A stretch of 64,000 nt of DNA, from positions 30,386 through 94,385 of the forward strand of contig JAJZVO010000010.1 in the NCBI GenBank assembly GCA_021845665.1, written 5' to 3'. This DNA is from Bacteroidota bacterium. GTDB lineage: Bacteria; Bacteroidota; Ignavibacteria; Kryptoniales; JAKASW01. The position numbers and the translations under genes were made by a program. The notes beneath the pieces are model-generated. The model did not search any database, had not been told where the DNA came from, and saw only the letters and a program-made list of their open reading frames with translations. The stretch's first letter is position 1, and each line of letters begins with the position of its first letter. Shown here piece by piece: positions 27,946-36,160 of the stretch.

Positions 27946-29111
27946 CAGAACGATCCGACCGCCAAAGACGCCGAAGTGACGAATCCCGACTGGCGCATCT
28001 CTCCCTGGACGAGCGACTGGTACAACCTGCAGCCGTGGGAGGAAAAGGTATCGGGTAATTTCTATGATGTTGTTTTCGACCGTCGATACGGCGGCGATCT
28101 CGAAGGCGTGGTGGATGAACTGCCATACCTCCATAAGCTTGGCATCAACGCGATTTATTTCAATCCGTTGTTTGAATCGCCGTCCCTCCACAAATACAAT
28201 ACCGCCAACTACGCTCACATAGACCGCGACTTCGGTCCCGACCCGAAGGGCGACCTTAAGATTATGTCCGAGGAAAATCCAGACGATCCTTCGACGTGGA
28301 AATGGACTGCCGCCGATAAAGAATTTCTGAAGTTGATAAAGAAAGCCCACTCTATGGGGATGAGAGAGATCATAGACGGCGTCTTCAATCATGTCGGCAC
28401 CGACTTCTGGGCGTTCAGGAACGTCGAAGAGTATCAGAAGGAATCGCCCTATAATAATTGGTTCGACATTACGAGCTTCAACGATCCGGCGAAAGGTAGT
28501 CAAGGGAATCAATCCGAATGCGCTCATCATCGGCGAAATTTGGGACGATGCCGCGGCTTGGCTGAAAAGTGACAAGTTCGACGGCGTGATCAATTATGAA
28601 TTCGCGAAAGCCGTAATGAGGTTTTTCATAGACAAAAAGATGGCGATTACGTTGTCCCAATTCGACTCGACGCTCGCCGCGATCAGACAAATGTATCCCG
28701 ATAGCGCCGACTACGTTCTGCAGAACCTGGTGGACAGCCACGACACCGACAGGCTCGAATCGATGATTGTGAATCCGGACCGCGCCTACAACGCCGACGC
28801 GAACCCGAGGAATAATCCGAACTACAGGAACTTACAAAACCCTGATTGCGGACAACGAGAAGACGGTCTTTGTGTTCGAACGAAACTACGGCGGGCATGT
28901 CGCGATCGTCGGGTTCAATCTCTCCGGCTCGAAAGAAGCTGTGGAACTGACTGCCGGATATGGGAGCGTAAGCTACCATGATGTGCTGAACAAGAAGAAG
29001 CTTCGTACGCGGGAATGAATGATCCATTTGACAATCGGTCCGGGCTGGGGCGTCCTGCTTGAAAACGACGTCAATTATAGCCGCGAGGATCGGAAAATTA
29101 TAGGGAGCTGA
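27946..29111 (+). pseudogene. Broken intracellular-type GH13 enzyme (neopullulanase/cyclomaltodextrinase-like)
   Basis: Three in-order fragments. At 27946-28500: DWYNLQPWEEKVSGNFYDVV, YLHKLGINAIYFNPLFESPS and IIDGVFNHVGTDFWAF (conserved region I). At 28496-28830: NPNALIIGEIWDDAAAWL (region III with the acid/base Glu), FDGVINYEFAKAVMRFFIDK and LQNLVDSHDTDRLESM (region IV). From about 28830: TLIADNEKTVFVFERNYGGH, VAIVGFNLSGSKEAVEL, then GPGWGVLLEN to the stop at 29111. Region II with the nucleophile (GFRLD-type) is missing at the first junction, so the enzyme would be dead even if translated. Domain order and the ...SHDTDRLESM motif are those of maltodextrin-degrading GH13 enzymes. Confidence 0.85.
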
Positions 29112-29113
29112 AA

Positions 29114-30214
29114 GTGGCAGGAGTCAGACTGAACGGCGTGACCAAGATTTACGACGGCATCACCGCGGCAAAGGATGTAAGCATTGAGATCGAAGACAGA
29201 GAGTTCGTGGTCCTCGTCGGGCCGTCTGGATGTGGAAAGACTACGGTTTTAAGAATGATAGCCGGCCTCGAGGAGATAACGAGCGGGGATCTGTACGTCG
29301 GCGATCGGCTGATGAACGATGTCCCGCCTAAAGACAGGGACATTGCAATGGTCTTCCAGAATTACGCACTCTATCCGCATATGAGTGTCCATGACAACAT
29401 GGCTTTCGGCCTTAAATTGACAAACTATCCGAAATCGGAAATTGAAGAAAGAGTGACGGAAGCGGCGGATATTCTCGGCATACGGGATTATCTCTCGCGA
29501 AAACCGAAGGCACTGCCGGGTGGCCAACGTCAGCGGGTCGCGCTTGGAAGGGCAATCGTGAGGAAGCCGAAGGTCTTTTTGTTCGACGAGCCTCTCTCGA
29601 ACCTCGACGCGAAGATGCGCGTCCAAATGCGTGCGGAGATTTCCAAGCTCCACAAGCGGCTCGACGCAACGATGATATATGTTACGCACGATCAGGTCGA
29701 AGCAATGACGATGGGGGACAGGATCGTGGTGATGAAAGACGGCAGGGTCCAGCAGACAGGAAACCCTCTCGATCTTTACAACAAACCCAGGAACAAGTTC
29801 GTCGCGGGATTCATAGAAACGCCGGCAATGAACTTCTTCGAAGGGCACGTGAAAATGGAAGACAGGCTCTATTTTGAAGGGGAGGACGGAAAAGTAAAAA
29901 TTGAAATTCCGGCAGAGCTGGAAGGGAAACTGCCGGTTGCTGCAGGTAAGGACATTTATTTTGGGCTAAGGCCGGAGCACATTGTCCCCGAACAGGAAAG
30001 AAAAGGGAATCTCCGCTCCTCATGCAATCTCAAGGTGGAAATATCCGAGCCGATGGGAAACGAGGTCTTTCTTCATTTCCAGTCTGGGCTGAATCCTATA
30101 GTGGCCCGTGTAGCCGCGGCCATAAACCCCAAACCGGGCACTGAGCTGAAAATGTATTTCGATACGACGCGCGCGCACTTCTTCGACAAGGAAAGCGAAA
30201 ACGCGGTCGTCTAG
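29114..30214 (+). CDS. malK: MalK/UgpC-type sugar ABC ATPase with altered signature motif
   Basis: A 366-residue full-length ATPase with Walker [11 protein letters not shown]-loop [12 protein letters not shown], Walker [14 protein letters not shown]-loop VTHDQVEA, and a C-terminal OB-type regulatory domain ([15 protein letters not shown]). The signature motif reads ALPGGQRQR: Pro135 replaces the near-invariant serine of LSGGQ, a single-base change (TCG to CCG). That serine contacts the ATP gamma-phosphate in the dimer, so activity should be impaired. GTG start, with AGGGAG a few bases before. It is the only unbroken gene of the maltose-type cluster upstream, though UgpC/MalK proteins often serve several importers encoded elsewhere, so it may be under separate selection. 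Confidence 0.85.
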   Translation: MAGVRLNGVTKIYDGITAAKDVSIEIEDREFVVLVGPSGCGKTTVLRMIAGLEEITSGDLYVGDRLMNDVPPKDRDIAMVFQNYALYPHMSVHDNMAFGLKLTNYPKSEIEERVTEAADILGIRDYLSRKPKALPGGQRQRVALGRAIVRKPKVFLFDEPLSNLDAKMRVQMRAEISKLHKRLDATMIYVTHDQVEAMTMGDRIVVMKDGRVQQTGNPLDLYNKPRNKFVAGFIETPAMNFFEGHVKMEDRLYFEGEDGKVKIEIPAELEGKLPVAAGKDIYFGLRPEHIVPEQERKGNLRSSCNLKVEISEPMGNEVFLHFQSGLNPIVARVAAAINPKPGTELKMYFDTTRAHFFDKESENAVV

Positions 30215-30243
30215 GCTTGATCTACCCAATGTCAGCCCTCCGA

Positions 30244-32727
30244 TTACTCGGAGAGCTGCGTGGTGATTGAATATGAACTGTCAGTCTTTACCGGGACTTT
30301 TATGTAAAGCATCTTCCCGGCCAAGTCGTAACGATAACCCGACTTCGCCGATTGCCATGCCTTCGGCGATACGATCGACTGCAGCGGAGAATTGCCGATA
30401 AGTACACTTGCCGGCTCTTTCTTAACCCTGTGAATCTCACACTCGTATATCTTGAGTCTGGGTTTCCCTCTGTAATTTCCTGATGACACCCCGATCGAAA
30501 TCTTGAGCTCCTCTGATTTTGGAGCATGCACCATCTCTGCTTTGAAAGGCGTCTCCGAAGATTCTCCGTGCTGATAATCCTGTGTACTCCCGTCGTCCTC
30601 GTAGAGATTGAAGCTCGATCTTAAGTCGGGATCGGGATAGATAGAAAGCATGATTGTATCGGCGGGATATTGGCCGACATAGGCCTCCGGCATCTCCATC
30701 GGAATTATGCTTCCGAGTTTCACGAAGAGAGGAACCTGATCGAGCGGGGCGGGAACTGTGACGGTTGCTCCGCCTGTGTAAACGGAGTCGGTCCAGTAGT
30801 CCACCCATTTGCCATCCGGCAAATAGAACTTCTTTGTCGTTTGTCCCTTCCTGACGACATGCGCGACCAGGAAATCGTCCCCCCACATGTAAGCCGAGCT
30901 CTCGTTCGCGACCCTGGGATCTTCCGGATATGACATCATAAGCGGCCGGGCGAGAGGAAGTCCCGTCGTATATGCCTCGTGTGCCATTGTATAATTATAG
31001 GGGAGAAGTGAATACCGGAGGTCGATAATTTTTCTGGCGACTTTTTCTGTCGAATCGCCGAATGCCCATGGCTCGGTCCCCCCGAGACCGTCATAACCGT
31101 GGGCTCTCATCACCGGGCAGAACGCACCGAACTCCAACCACCTGATGTAAAGTTCAGACGCGGTCGGCCTATCTCCGGTAAAACCTCCGATGTCTGAATT
31201 GTGATAAGCCATTCCTGACATGCCCATGTCTAGTAGTATCGGCAGCTGCACTGCCAGACCGTGGAATGTCTTCGCGACATCCCCGGACCATGTCACTGCT
31301 CCGAATCTCTGAATCCCGGCGTATCCGGATCTCGTGAGGTTGAAGAGGCGCCGGTTGGGGAAGGAGCGGTTGTATCTGTCAAAGATGGTCTTTGCCCAGA
31401 GAAAATCGTATATGTTGTGAATTTTCATGTCCGGTCCGTCATAAAAAATCATCTCGGGATAATCTCTCTCCGGCTCGGCGAGATCGGTCCATATGCCGGA
31501 GACGCCGGTGTCAAAAATGTGCCGATACTTTTTCCACCACCACTTACGAACAGCGGGATTGGTGATGTCCACAAGTCCGGCGTCGCAGCCGCATGCCCAG
31601 AAATGGGCAAGAAGATAGCTCTTTCCGACGGAGTCTTTGGCGAAATATCCGCTTCGTTCGGCGACCTGAAAGTTCTTCGAATGTCGGACTATGTATGGCT
31701 CGGTTATGACAATCGTCTTGAATCCCCGGGAGAGAAAACTTGAAGTCACATGATTGGGATCCGGCCATGCCGCGGTGTTCCATGACAGGTCTCCCATGTC
31801 CCTGAACCAGTACAGGTCGAGTACGATTGCGTCGCAAGGGATGTTATCTCTCCGCATCCTGTTGATCATCTGTGATGCCTGGGCTGAGTCCCTGTATCCG
31901 AATTTCGACTGGATGTAACCATAGGCCCACTTGGGTAGAAGCGGAGCTCTTCCCGTAAGCCAAGTGTAGTCGTGGAGGATGCCGCCATACGTGGAATCAT
32001 ATATGAAGTAGTAAGACAGCCTCCCCCCGTACGCAGTGTAGCCGAGTATGCAAGGATCAGAATGGCCGATATCGAAATGTCCCTCGTATGTGTCGTCGAA
32101 ATAAATGCCGTAGTGGTTTGAAGATACGATGAACGGGATATTCACGTTCATCGTCGGTGGTATGCCGCCCGTCGGGTAACCGCCGTGCTGTTCGTTGAAA
32201 CTGTCGAACGCCAGCCCGCGAAGGTCGAGACTCATCCCTCGCTCGCCGGTTCCGTAGAAATGTTCGTCCCTGGTGATTGAAAAGCTTGCTCCCATTGTGC
32301 CATTCGACGACGAAATGCCGCCTGGCTTCGGTGTGCCCGTTAAGAGTCTGCCGGACCTGTCGAAGAAGGATACGCGAAGCGGGAACTTACGGCAGGCGAT
32401 TCGAAGTGAAGATGTTGCAATTGATAAAGTCGAGTCGCCGTTGATAACGGAATAATTGACCTGCCGGTCGGGTTTGCGTATGACGATATGAAATTTACTG
32501 ATCGTGGAGGATCTGGTCGGAAGATACTCGACTCTTACTAGATTCGGCCTGTAAAAAACGAATCGTAGAATCGATTTACCGGACTTGACTGTAATGGCGC
32601 TGCCATCTCTTGAATATGAGCTGAAGTTGCCGCGATGTGACTGTGCCCGCGCACAGGCCGACGTGAGGAGGAGAGTCGTGACAAAGACAAGTGTGCGAGC
32701 CGCGTAATTTAGTTTGTTAGAATCCAT
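30244..32727 (-). CDS. Exported alpha-glycosidase GH31, without T9SS tail
   Basis: An 827-residue paralogue of the GH31 enzyme at 22079-24844, reading on the other strand. It has the same landmarks: EHFYGTGERGMSLDLRGLAF, nucleophile in IWTDLAEPERDY, acid/base aspartate in VTWSGDVAKTF, HGYDGLGGTEPWAFGDSTE. The N-terminus (residues 10-28) is a signal peptide ending near ACARAQ; a lipobox is not convincing. It ends at ITTQLSE, where the paralogue goes on for about 90 residues of T9SS sorting domain. It should therefore be periplasmic or outer-membrane, not surface-sorted. Its 3' end abuts malK, convergently, with only a small hairpin (ctccga/tcggag, 30238-30253) between. Confidence 0.9.
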   Translation of the reverse strand: MDSNKLNYAARTLVFVTTLLLTSACARAQSHRGNFSSYSRDGSAITVKSGKSILRFVFYRPNLVRVEYLPTRSSTISKFHIVIRKPDRQVNYSVINGDSTLSIATSSLRIACRKFPLRVSFFDRSGRLLTGTPKPGGISSSNGTMGASFSITRDEHFYGTGERGMSLDLRGLAFDSFNEQHGGYPTGGIPPTMNVNIPFIVSSNHYGIYFDDTYEGHFDIGHSDPCILGYTAYGGRLSYYFIYDSTYGGILHDYTWLTGRAPLLPKWAYGYIQSKFGYRDSAQASQMINRMRRDNIPCDAIVLDLYWFRDMGDLSWNTAAWPDPNHVTSSFLSRGFKTIVITEPYIVRHSKNFQVAERSGYFAKDSVGKSYLLAHFWACGCDAGLVDITNPAVRKWWWKKYRHIFDTGVSGIWTDLAEPERDYPEMIFYDGPDMKIHNIYDFLWAKTIFDRYNRSFPNRRLFNLTRSGYAGIQRFGAVTWSGDVAKTFHGLAVQLPILLDMGMSGMAYHNSDIGGFTGDRPTASELYIRWLEFGAFCPVMRAHGYDGLGGTEPWAFGDSTEKVARKIIDLRYSLLPYNYTMAHEAYTTGLPLARPLMMSYPEDPRVANESSAYMWGDDFLVAHVVRKGQTTKKFYLPDGKWVDYWTDSVYTGGATVTVPAPLDQVPLFVKLGSIIPMEMPEAYVGQYPADTIMLSIYPDPDLRSSFNLYEDDGSTQDYQHGESSETPFKAEMVHAPKSEELKISIGVSSGNYRGKPRLKIYECEIHRVKKEPASVLIGNSPLQSIVSPKAWQSAKSGYRYDLAGKMLYIKVPVKTDSSYSITTQLSE

Positions 32728-32814
32728 TTAGAACCTTTACCGTTAGAGGTTGATACCGTTCGTATATCATCAAGTCTTATGCCCGAAGATATCATCAGAC
32801 TGAGTTGACCGATG

Positions 32815-32833
32815 CCGATACTGCGCGTATCGG
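32815..32833. promoter_or_regulatory. Inverted repeat CCGATAC-N5-GTATCGG
   Basis: Perfect 7-base arms with a 5-base centre (tgcgc), 88 bases upstream of the GH31 start on the minus strand. Size and symmetry are those of a dimeric regulator's operator. The regulator is unknown. Confidence 0.45.
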
Positions 32834-32872
32834 TCGATATTTTGGCCCCGGCTCATTTACGAGGAGTGTGTC

Positions 32873-32894
32873 TTTGATAAGATGAGTTATCAAA
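32873..32894. promoter_or_regulatory. Inverted repeat TTTGATAA-N6-TTATCAAA
   Basis: Perfect 8-base arms with a 6-base centre (gatgag), between the divergent GH31 and sugar-binding-protein genes. It shares the TGATAA core with the palindrome at 37689-37710 upstream of the symporter, which suggests a common regulator. Confidence 0.5.
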
Positions 32895-33246
32895 ACGAGA
32901 AGAGCCAGCTTACGTAGAGCCGACAGGCTTGATTATCAGAGTCGTTCCTTGTTAATTTGGCCAGTCAAAGGCCCTTCGAGTTAGACTAGTACAAAAGGAT
33001 CAAGTCTTGCTATTTGTTATTCACTGTCAAGAACGAGCGGCTCCTACCAGAGATTCTGTTATCCCCCTTCTGAGTGACATGAACCCTTTTACCGGATTTA
33101 CGGAGGAAGGCCGCGCCCGCATAGAATGTTGATACAACTTTCCGACACGCTCATATCCTTTCCGTGCAGACCGTGTTCCTCTAGAATTGGGCATTTAAGC
33201 GCATGTCCTGAAACTGGTGGATCAATTTACGAACCTGGAGGAGTCG

Positions 33247-34578
33247 ATGCTCGCATTCCTTAAAAGGATTCTCAAATCCACCCATACGGTCATCATCCTG
33301 TTTAGTGCCATCCTTGTAGCTCTGCTTTTCTACGCCTTCCCGCCGCTCTGGGAGCTGGGGGCCGATGGCGGGAACGGTGTAACGATATGTCTTGCAGATG
33401 ATATCAGTCCTGCGTACAGAGAAGTCATCAACGATTTTAATAAGGAGTACAAGGGGAGAATTCATGTAGAGACCATCAACATTCCCTTCTCGAAGTTCAG
33501 CACCAACCAGAGGAAGGAATTATTCGACCGCTTCTTCAGGACCAAGAGCAGCCAGGTAGACGTATTCTCAGTCGATGAGATATGGACCGCAAAGTTCTCC
33601 AAATGGTGCGATCCGCTCGGCGCATATTTCCCGGACAGCCTCAAGTCCGCAATTCTCCCATCCGCCCTGAAATCGTGCTACTACGACAGCACGCTCGTTG
33701 CCATCCCGTTGTTTGTCGATGTGGGGTTGATGTACTATCGGAAAGATCTGATAGATAAACTTCCCAACGCGCAAGTGATCGAAGATGAGCTGCACCGCTC
33801 GATAACCTGGGGTGAATTTGAGAAGCTCGGGATGGAATTCAAAGGACATCCGAATCCGTTTTATGTATTCCAGGCTGACAATTACGAGGGGCTGATGTGC
33901 AGCCTCGATGAGATGATGGCGGGGCTCGGTTATCCACTCTACGCCGGTGGAGCATTTCAACTCCAGTCGCGAGGAGCCGAAGAAGCAGTTGAGAAGTTGG
34001 TCAACCTGGTACAGAAATATCGTCTTTCGCCGCCGGCGGTGACGAACCTAAGGGAAACCTCCAGCCTCAACTATTGCCTGAAACACAGCGGTATATTCCT
34101 GAGAGGTTGGCCGGATATTGACCAGACATTGTGCGATGCCGCTGCCAGGAGAGGTGACGGTGAAGAATGGGCGATGGCTCCGGTACCGCATTTCTCGGGG
34201 CATCCGGCAGTGTCGATCCTCGGGGGGTGGGACCTGATGATATCCAAATACTCGCTGCATAAGGAGGCAGCCCTGACTTTTATAAAATTCCTGGTCCGCA
34301 AGAGAATACAGAAAATTATGTTCGAGCAGGGAGGCTACTTGCCATCAAACGCAAACGTCTATAAGGACAGGGATTTCGTGAAGAGAAATCCGGATCTGGA
34401 ATTTTACATCCGTCTGCTGAATTCGGGCGTTCACCGTCCATCGCTCGCCGATTATACGCGGTTTTCGGACATGATCTCCTACTACGTCAAGCTCGCGATC
34501 AGCGGGAAGCTGAGCGCCAACGCCGCTTTGGCCGAGGCGACAAAGGCAATTAGAGTCTATGATGTCTACAGGAGATAG
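33247..34578 (+). CDS. Membrane-anchored sugar-binding protein (ABC family 1 type), likely sensor
   Basis: A 443-residue protein. ATG 33247 has GGAGG 5 bases upstream, preferred over the upstream open start at 33217. An uncleaved-looking N-terminal helix (TVIILFSAILVALLFYAF, about residues 17-34) precedes a family 1 extracellular solute-binding fold: VDVFSVDEIWTAKFSKW, VGLMYYRKDLIDKL, SILGGWDLMISKYSLHKEAA, IMFEQGGYLPSN. There is no signal-peptidase or lipobox motif, so it is probably tethered in the inner membrane facing the periplasm. No permease gene adjoins it; instead a histidine kinase follows 54 bases later. That arrangement resembles sugar-sensing three-component systems (XylFII-LytS, AraP-AraS-AraR), so I infer it presents a bound sugar to the kinase and does not take part in import. 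Confidence 0.8.
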   Translation: MLAFLKRILKSTHTVIILFSAILVALLFYAFPPLWELGADGGNGVTICLADDISPAYREVINDFNKEYKGRIHVETINIPFSKFSTNQRKELFDRFFRTKSSQVDVFSVDEIWTAKFSKWCDPLGAYFPDSLKSAILPSALKSCYYDSTLVAIPLFVDVGLMYYRKDLIDKLPNAQVIEDELHRSITWGEFEKLGMEFKGHPNPFYVFQADNYEGLMCSLDEMMAGLGYPLYAGGAFQLQSRGAEEAVEKLVNLVQKYRLSPPAVTNLRETSSLNYCLKHSGIFLRGWPDIDQTLCDAAARRGDGEEWAMAPVPHFSGHPAVSILGGWDLMISKYSLHKEAALTFIKFLVRKRIQKIMFEQGGYLPSNANVYKDRDFVKRNPDLEFYIRLLNSGVHRPSLADYTRFSDMISYYVKLAISGKLSANAALAEATKAIRVYDVYRR

Positions 34579-34632
34579 CATTTTCACCATTCTGCTTTTA
34601 GACGCTTCAGAAATTAAAGAGACCCTTGCAGG

Positions 34633-36150
34633 GTGTGCGTGCACGCCATACGAGATCTCGAGCCTCAGGACCCGCGAGTGAGTTTCTTTGACCGGCTGGA
34701 AAAATACAGGTTTGAACTGAGGCATTTCACGATTCTCTTCGTAGTCCTGCTTGCCTTCCAGGGAGCCCTGTCGTTTATCCATAACGCCAGTCTCAGGACT
34801 TTCATGGTCAAGACTCAGAACTGGTACCAGAGAAATTCTGCCGAGAAGCTGGCCAACGTGACTACAACTTCGCTTGAACTCCTGACCGAGGCGGTTAACC
34901 TCCGTGCCTCGATGTCGCCATCGCAGAGGCTTCGCGTCACGGACGCTCTGAACATCGTGCTGAGCCAGGAACTTCTGGCGAAAAACGCTAAAGATATCTG
35001 CATACTCGTTTCCCGGAAGAACAAAATTTACGCTATCGATGAAGGGGGCGCTCTCCTGAACTATTTGTTGAATCCTGCGCTCCCTATTCCTCCAGCGTCG
35101 ACTTCGCACCATGAGGCGATCCGGCTCTATTCCAGGATCAGGCACGAACTGAAGGCCAGGGAAGAAATCGTCACAATACTTCAGGGGCGGCAGACTTTCA
35201 ACGTGTTCGTTCCCTTCTCTCCCCACGGAGAGTTCGAAGGGGCCGTTTATATGAAGGACACTCCCAATTTCAGTTTCATTACTGGCTCCATCGTCTCGAG
35301 CTATAACGAGACCTCGATCATCTATACTTCGCTCATACTCCTCGGACTCCTCGCGATGTATTATGTGTCTGCCTATACTATCAGGGAGAGGGACAAGGCG
35401 CAGAAGCTCTTCTTCGAAGAAAGAGAAAGCCTGGTCAAGGAGCGGACTACGCACGAGAGGGAATTCCTTTTCACGAAGCGGATTTACCATACCCACCATA
35501 AGGCGGAAAAGGTTATGGCATTTATCAAAGAAGACCTTAAGCTCCTTACCGCAGACAATATTGATGAAGTCAAGTATCGCATTTCGAAATATTCGAATTT
35601 TATCTCCCGCGTGATATATGATATGAAATGGTTCGATCCGCCGATCCAGATCTTTCGCGGACCTAATTTCAACACGGACATCAACGGAGTCATCGATTTC
35701 ATTGTAAAGAATATGTTCCTCCGTGTCGCGATTCCCTCGAATAAGACAAAATTCGTCACGGATTTTTGTAAAGATCTCCCGAACGTACACGTGAACGAGT
35801 TTGTGGTCTGGGAGATCGTGGAGCCGCTGATACAGAACAGCATCGACCACGGAGGAGAGGGACCGATTACGATAACAATAAAAACAGAATACGATCCGGC
35901 GCACAAATTGTCGAGGATCATTGTCTCAGACAACGGCAGGGGAATCGCAGAGCCGCTCCTTCTCAAGGATGAGAAAGGGACGCAAAAGCTTTTCGCGGAA
36001 AACGTGTCGACTAAGGAATCTGCCGATCGCCATACCGGGTACGGCTGCTACATCGCGTACGATCTCGTGACCGCGAAATGCGGTTGGAGTATGTACGCCG
36101 AAAATATACCCGGCGGCGGATGCCGGTTTGTCATAACCATCAAAAACTAA
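34633..36150 (+). CDS. Membrane histidine kinase with extracytoplasmic domain
   Basis: Up to 505 residues. A first membrane helix (TILFVVLLAFQGALSFI) and a second (SIIYTSLILLGLLAMYYVSA) flank a periplasmic domain of about 180 residues without a recognised fold. A coiled segment leads to KRIYHTHHKAEKVMAFIKED, where His286, His288 or His289 could be the phospho-acceptor; this is not a standard HisKA box. The ATPase domain is intact: NSIDHGGEG, SDNGRGIAE and TGYGCYIAYDL. The longest frame starts at GTG 34633; another GTG at 34678 (beginning SFFDRLEKYRF) is as plausible. It lies between the sugar-binding protein and the sigma-54 regulator, so it most likely senses through the former and phosphorylates the latter. 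Confidence 0.82.
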   Translation: MCVHAIRDLEPQDPRVSFFDRLEKYRFELRHFTILFVVLLAFQGALSFIHNASLRTFMVKTQNWYQRNSAEKLANVTTTSLELLTEAVNLRASMSPSQRLRVTDALNIVLSQELLAKNAKDICILVSRKNKIYAIDEGGALLNYLLNPALPIPPASTSHHEAIRLYSRIRHELKAREEIVTILQGRQTFNVFVPFSPHGEFEGAVYMKDTPNFSFITGSIVSSYNETSIIYTSLILLGLLAMYYVSAYTIRERDKAQKLFFEERESLVKERTTHEREFLFTKRIYHTHHKAEKVMAFIKEDLKLLTADNIDEVKYRISKYSNFISRVIYDMKWFDPPIQIFRGPNFNTDINGVIDFIVKNMFLRVAIPSNKTKFVTDFCKDLPNVHVNEFVVWEIVEPLIQNSIDHGGEGPITITIKTEYDPAHKLSRIIVSDNGRGIAEPLLLKDEKGTQKLFAENVSTKESADRHTGYGCYIAYDLVTAKCGWSMYAENIPGGGCRFVITIKN

Positions 36151-36160
36151 ACCTCCTTTC

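Larger units (their letters stand above)
32728..33246. other. Divergent intergenic region rich in inverted repeats
   Basis: About 520 bases between the leftward GH31 gene and the rightward sugar-binding-protein gene. No gene is supported. It contains two clean inverted repeats listed separately (32815-32833 and 32873-32894) and several single TGATA/TATCA elements. GGAGG at 33237-33241 is the ribosome site of the rightward gene. This is the obvious control region for both transcripts. Confidence 0.6.

Noticed and set aside
25030..29111. Programmed frameshifting or split genes as the explanation of the broken frames
   Set aside because: Whole conserved internal segments (for example GH13 region II and the MalE lobes) are absent, which frameshifting cannot explain.
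30238..30253. Small hairpin between malK and the convergent GH31 gene as a bidirectional terminator
   Set aside because: Only a 6-base stem with no T tract on either side; too weak to list.
32960..32975. TGGCC...GGCC segment as a -24/-12 promoter
   Set aside because: The -12 half reads AGGC and not TTGC, too weak to report as a feature.
33189..33202. GG-N10-GC spacing upstream of the sugar-binding-protein gene as a sigma-54 promoter
   Set aside because: Only the GG and GC dinucleotides match; the remaining consensus bases do not, and such spacing is common by chance.
34345..35904. Long minus-strand open frame (519 codons) over the sensor kinase
   Set aside because: It is antisense to a gene with clear kinase motifs, has no ribosome site and reads as charged, non-domain sequence; a by-product of codon usage.
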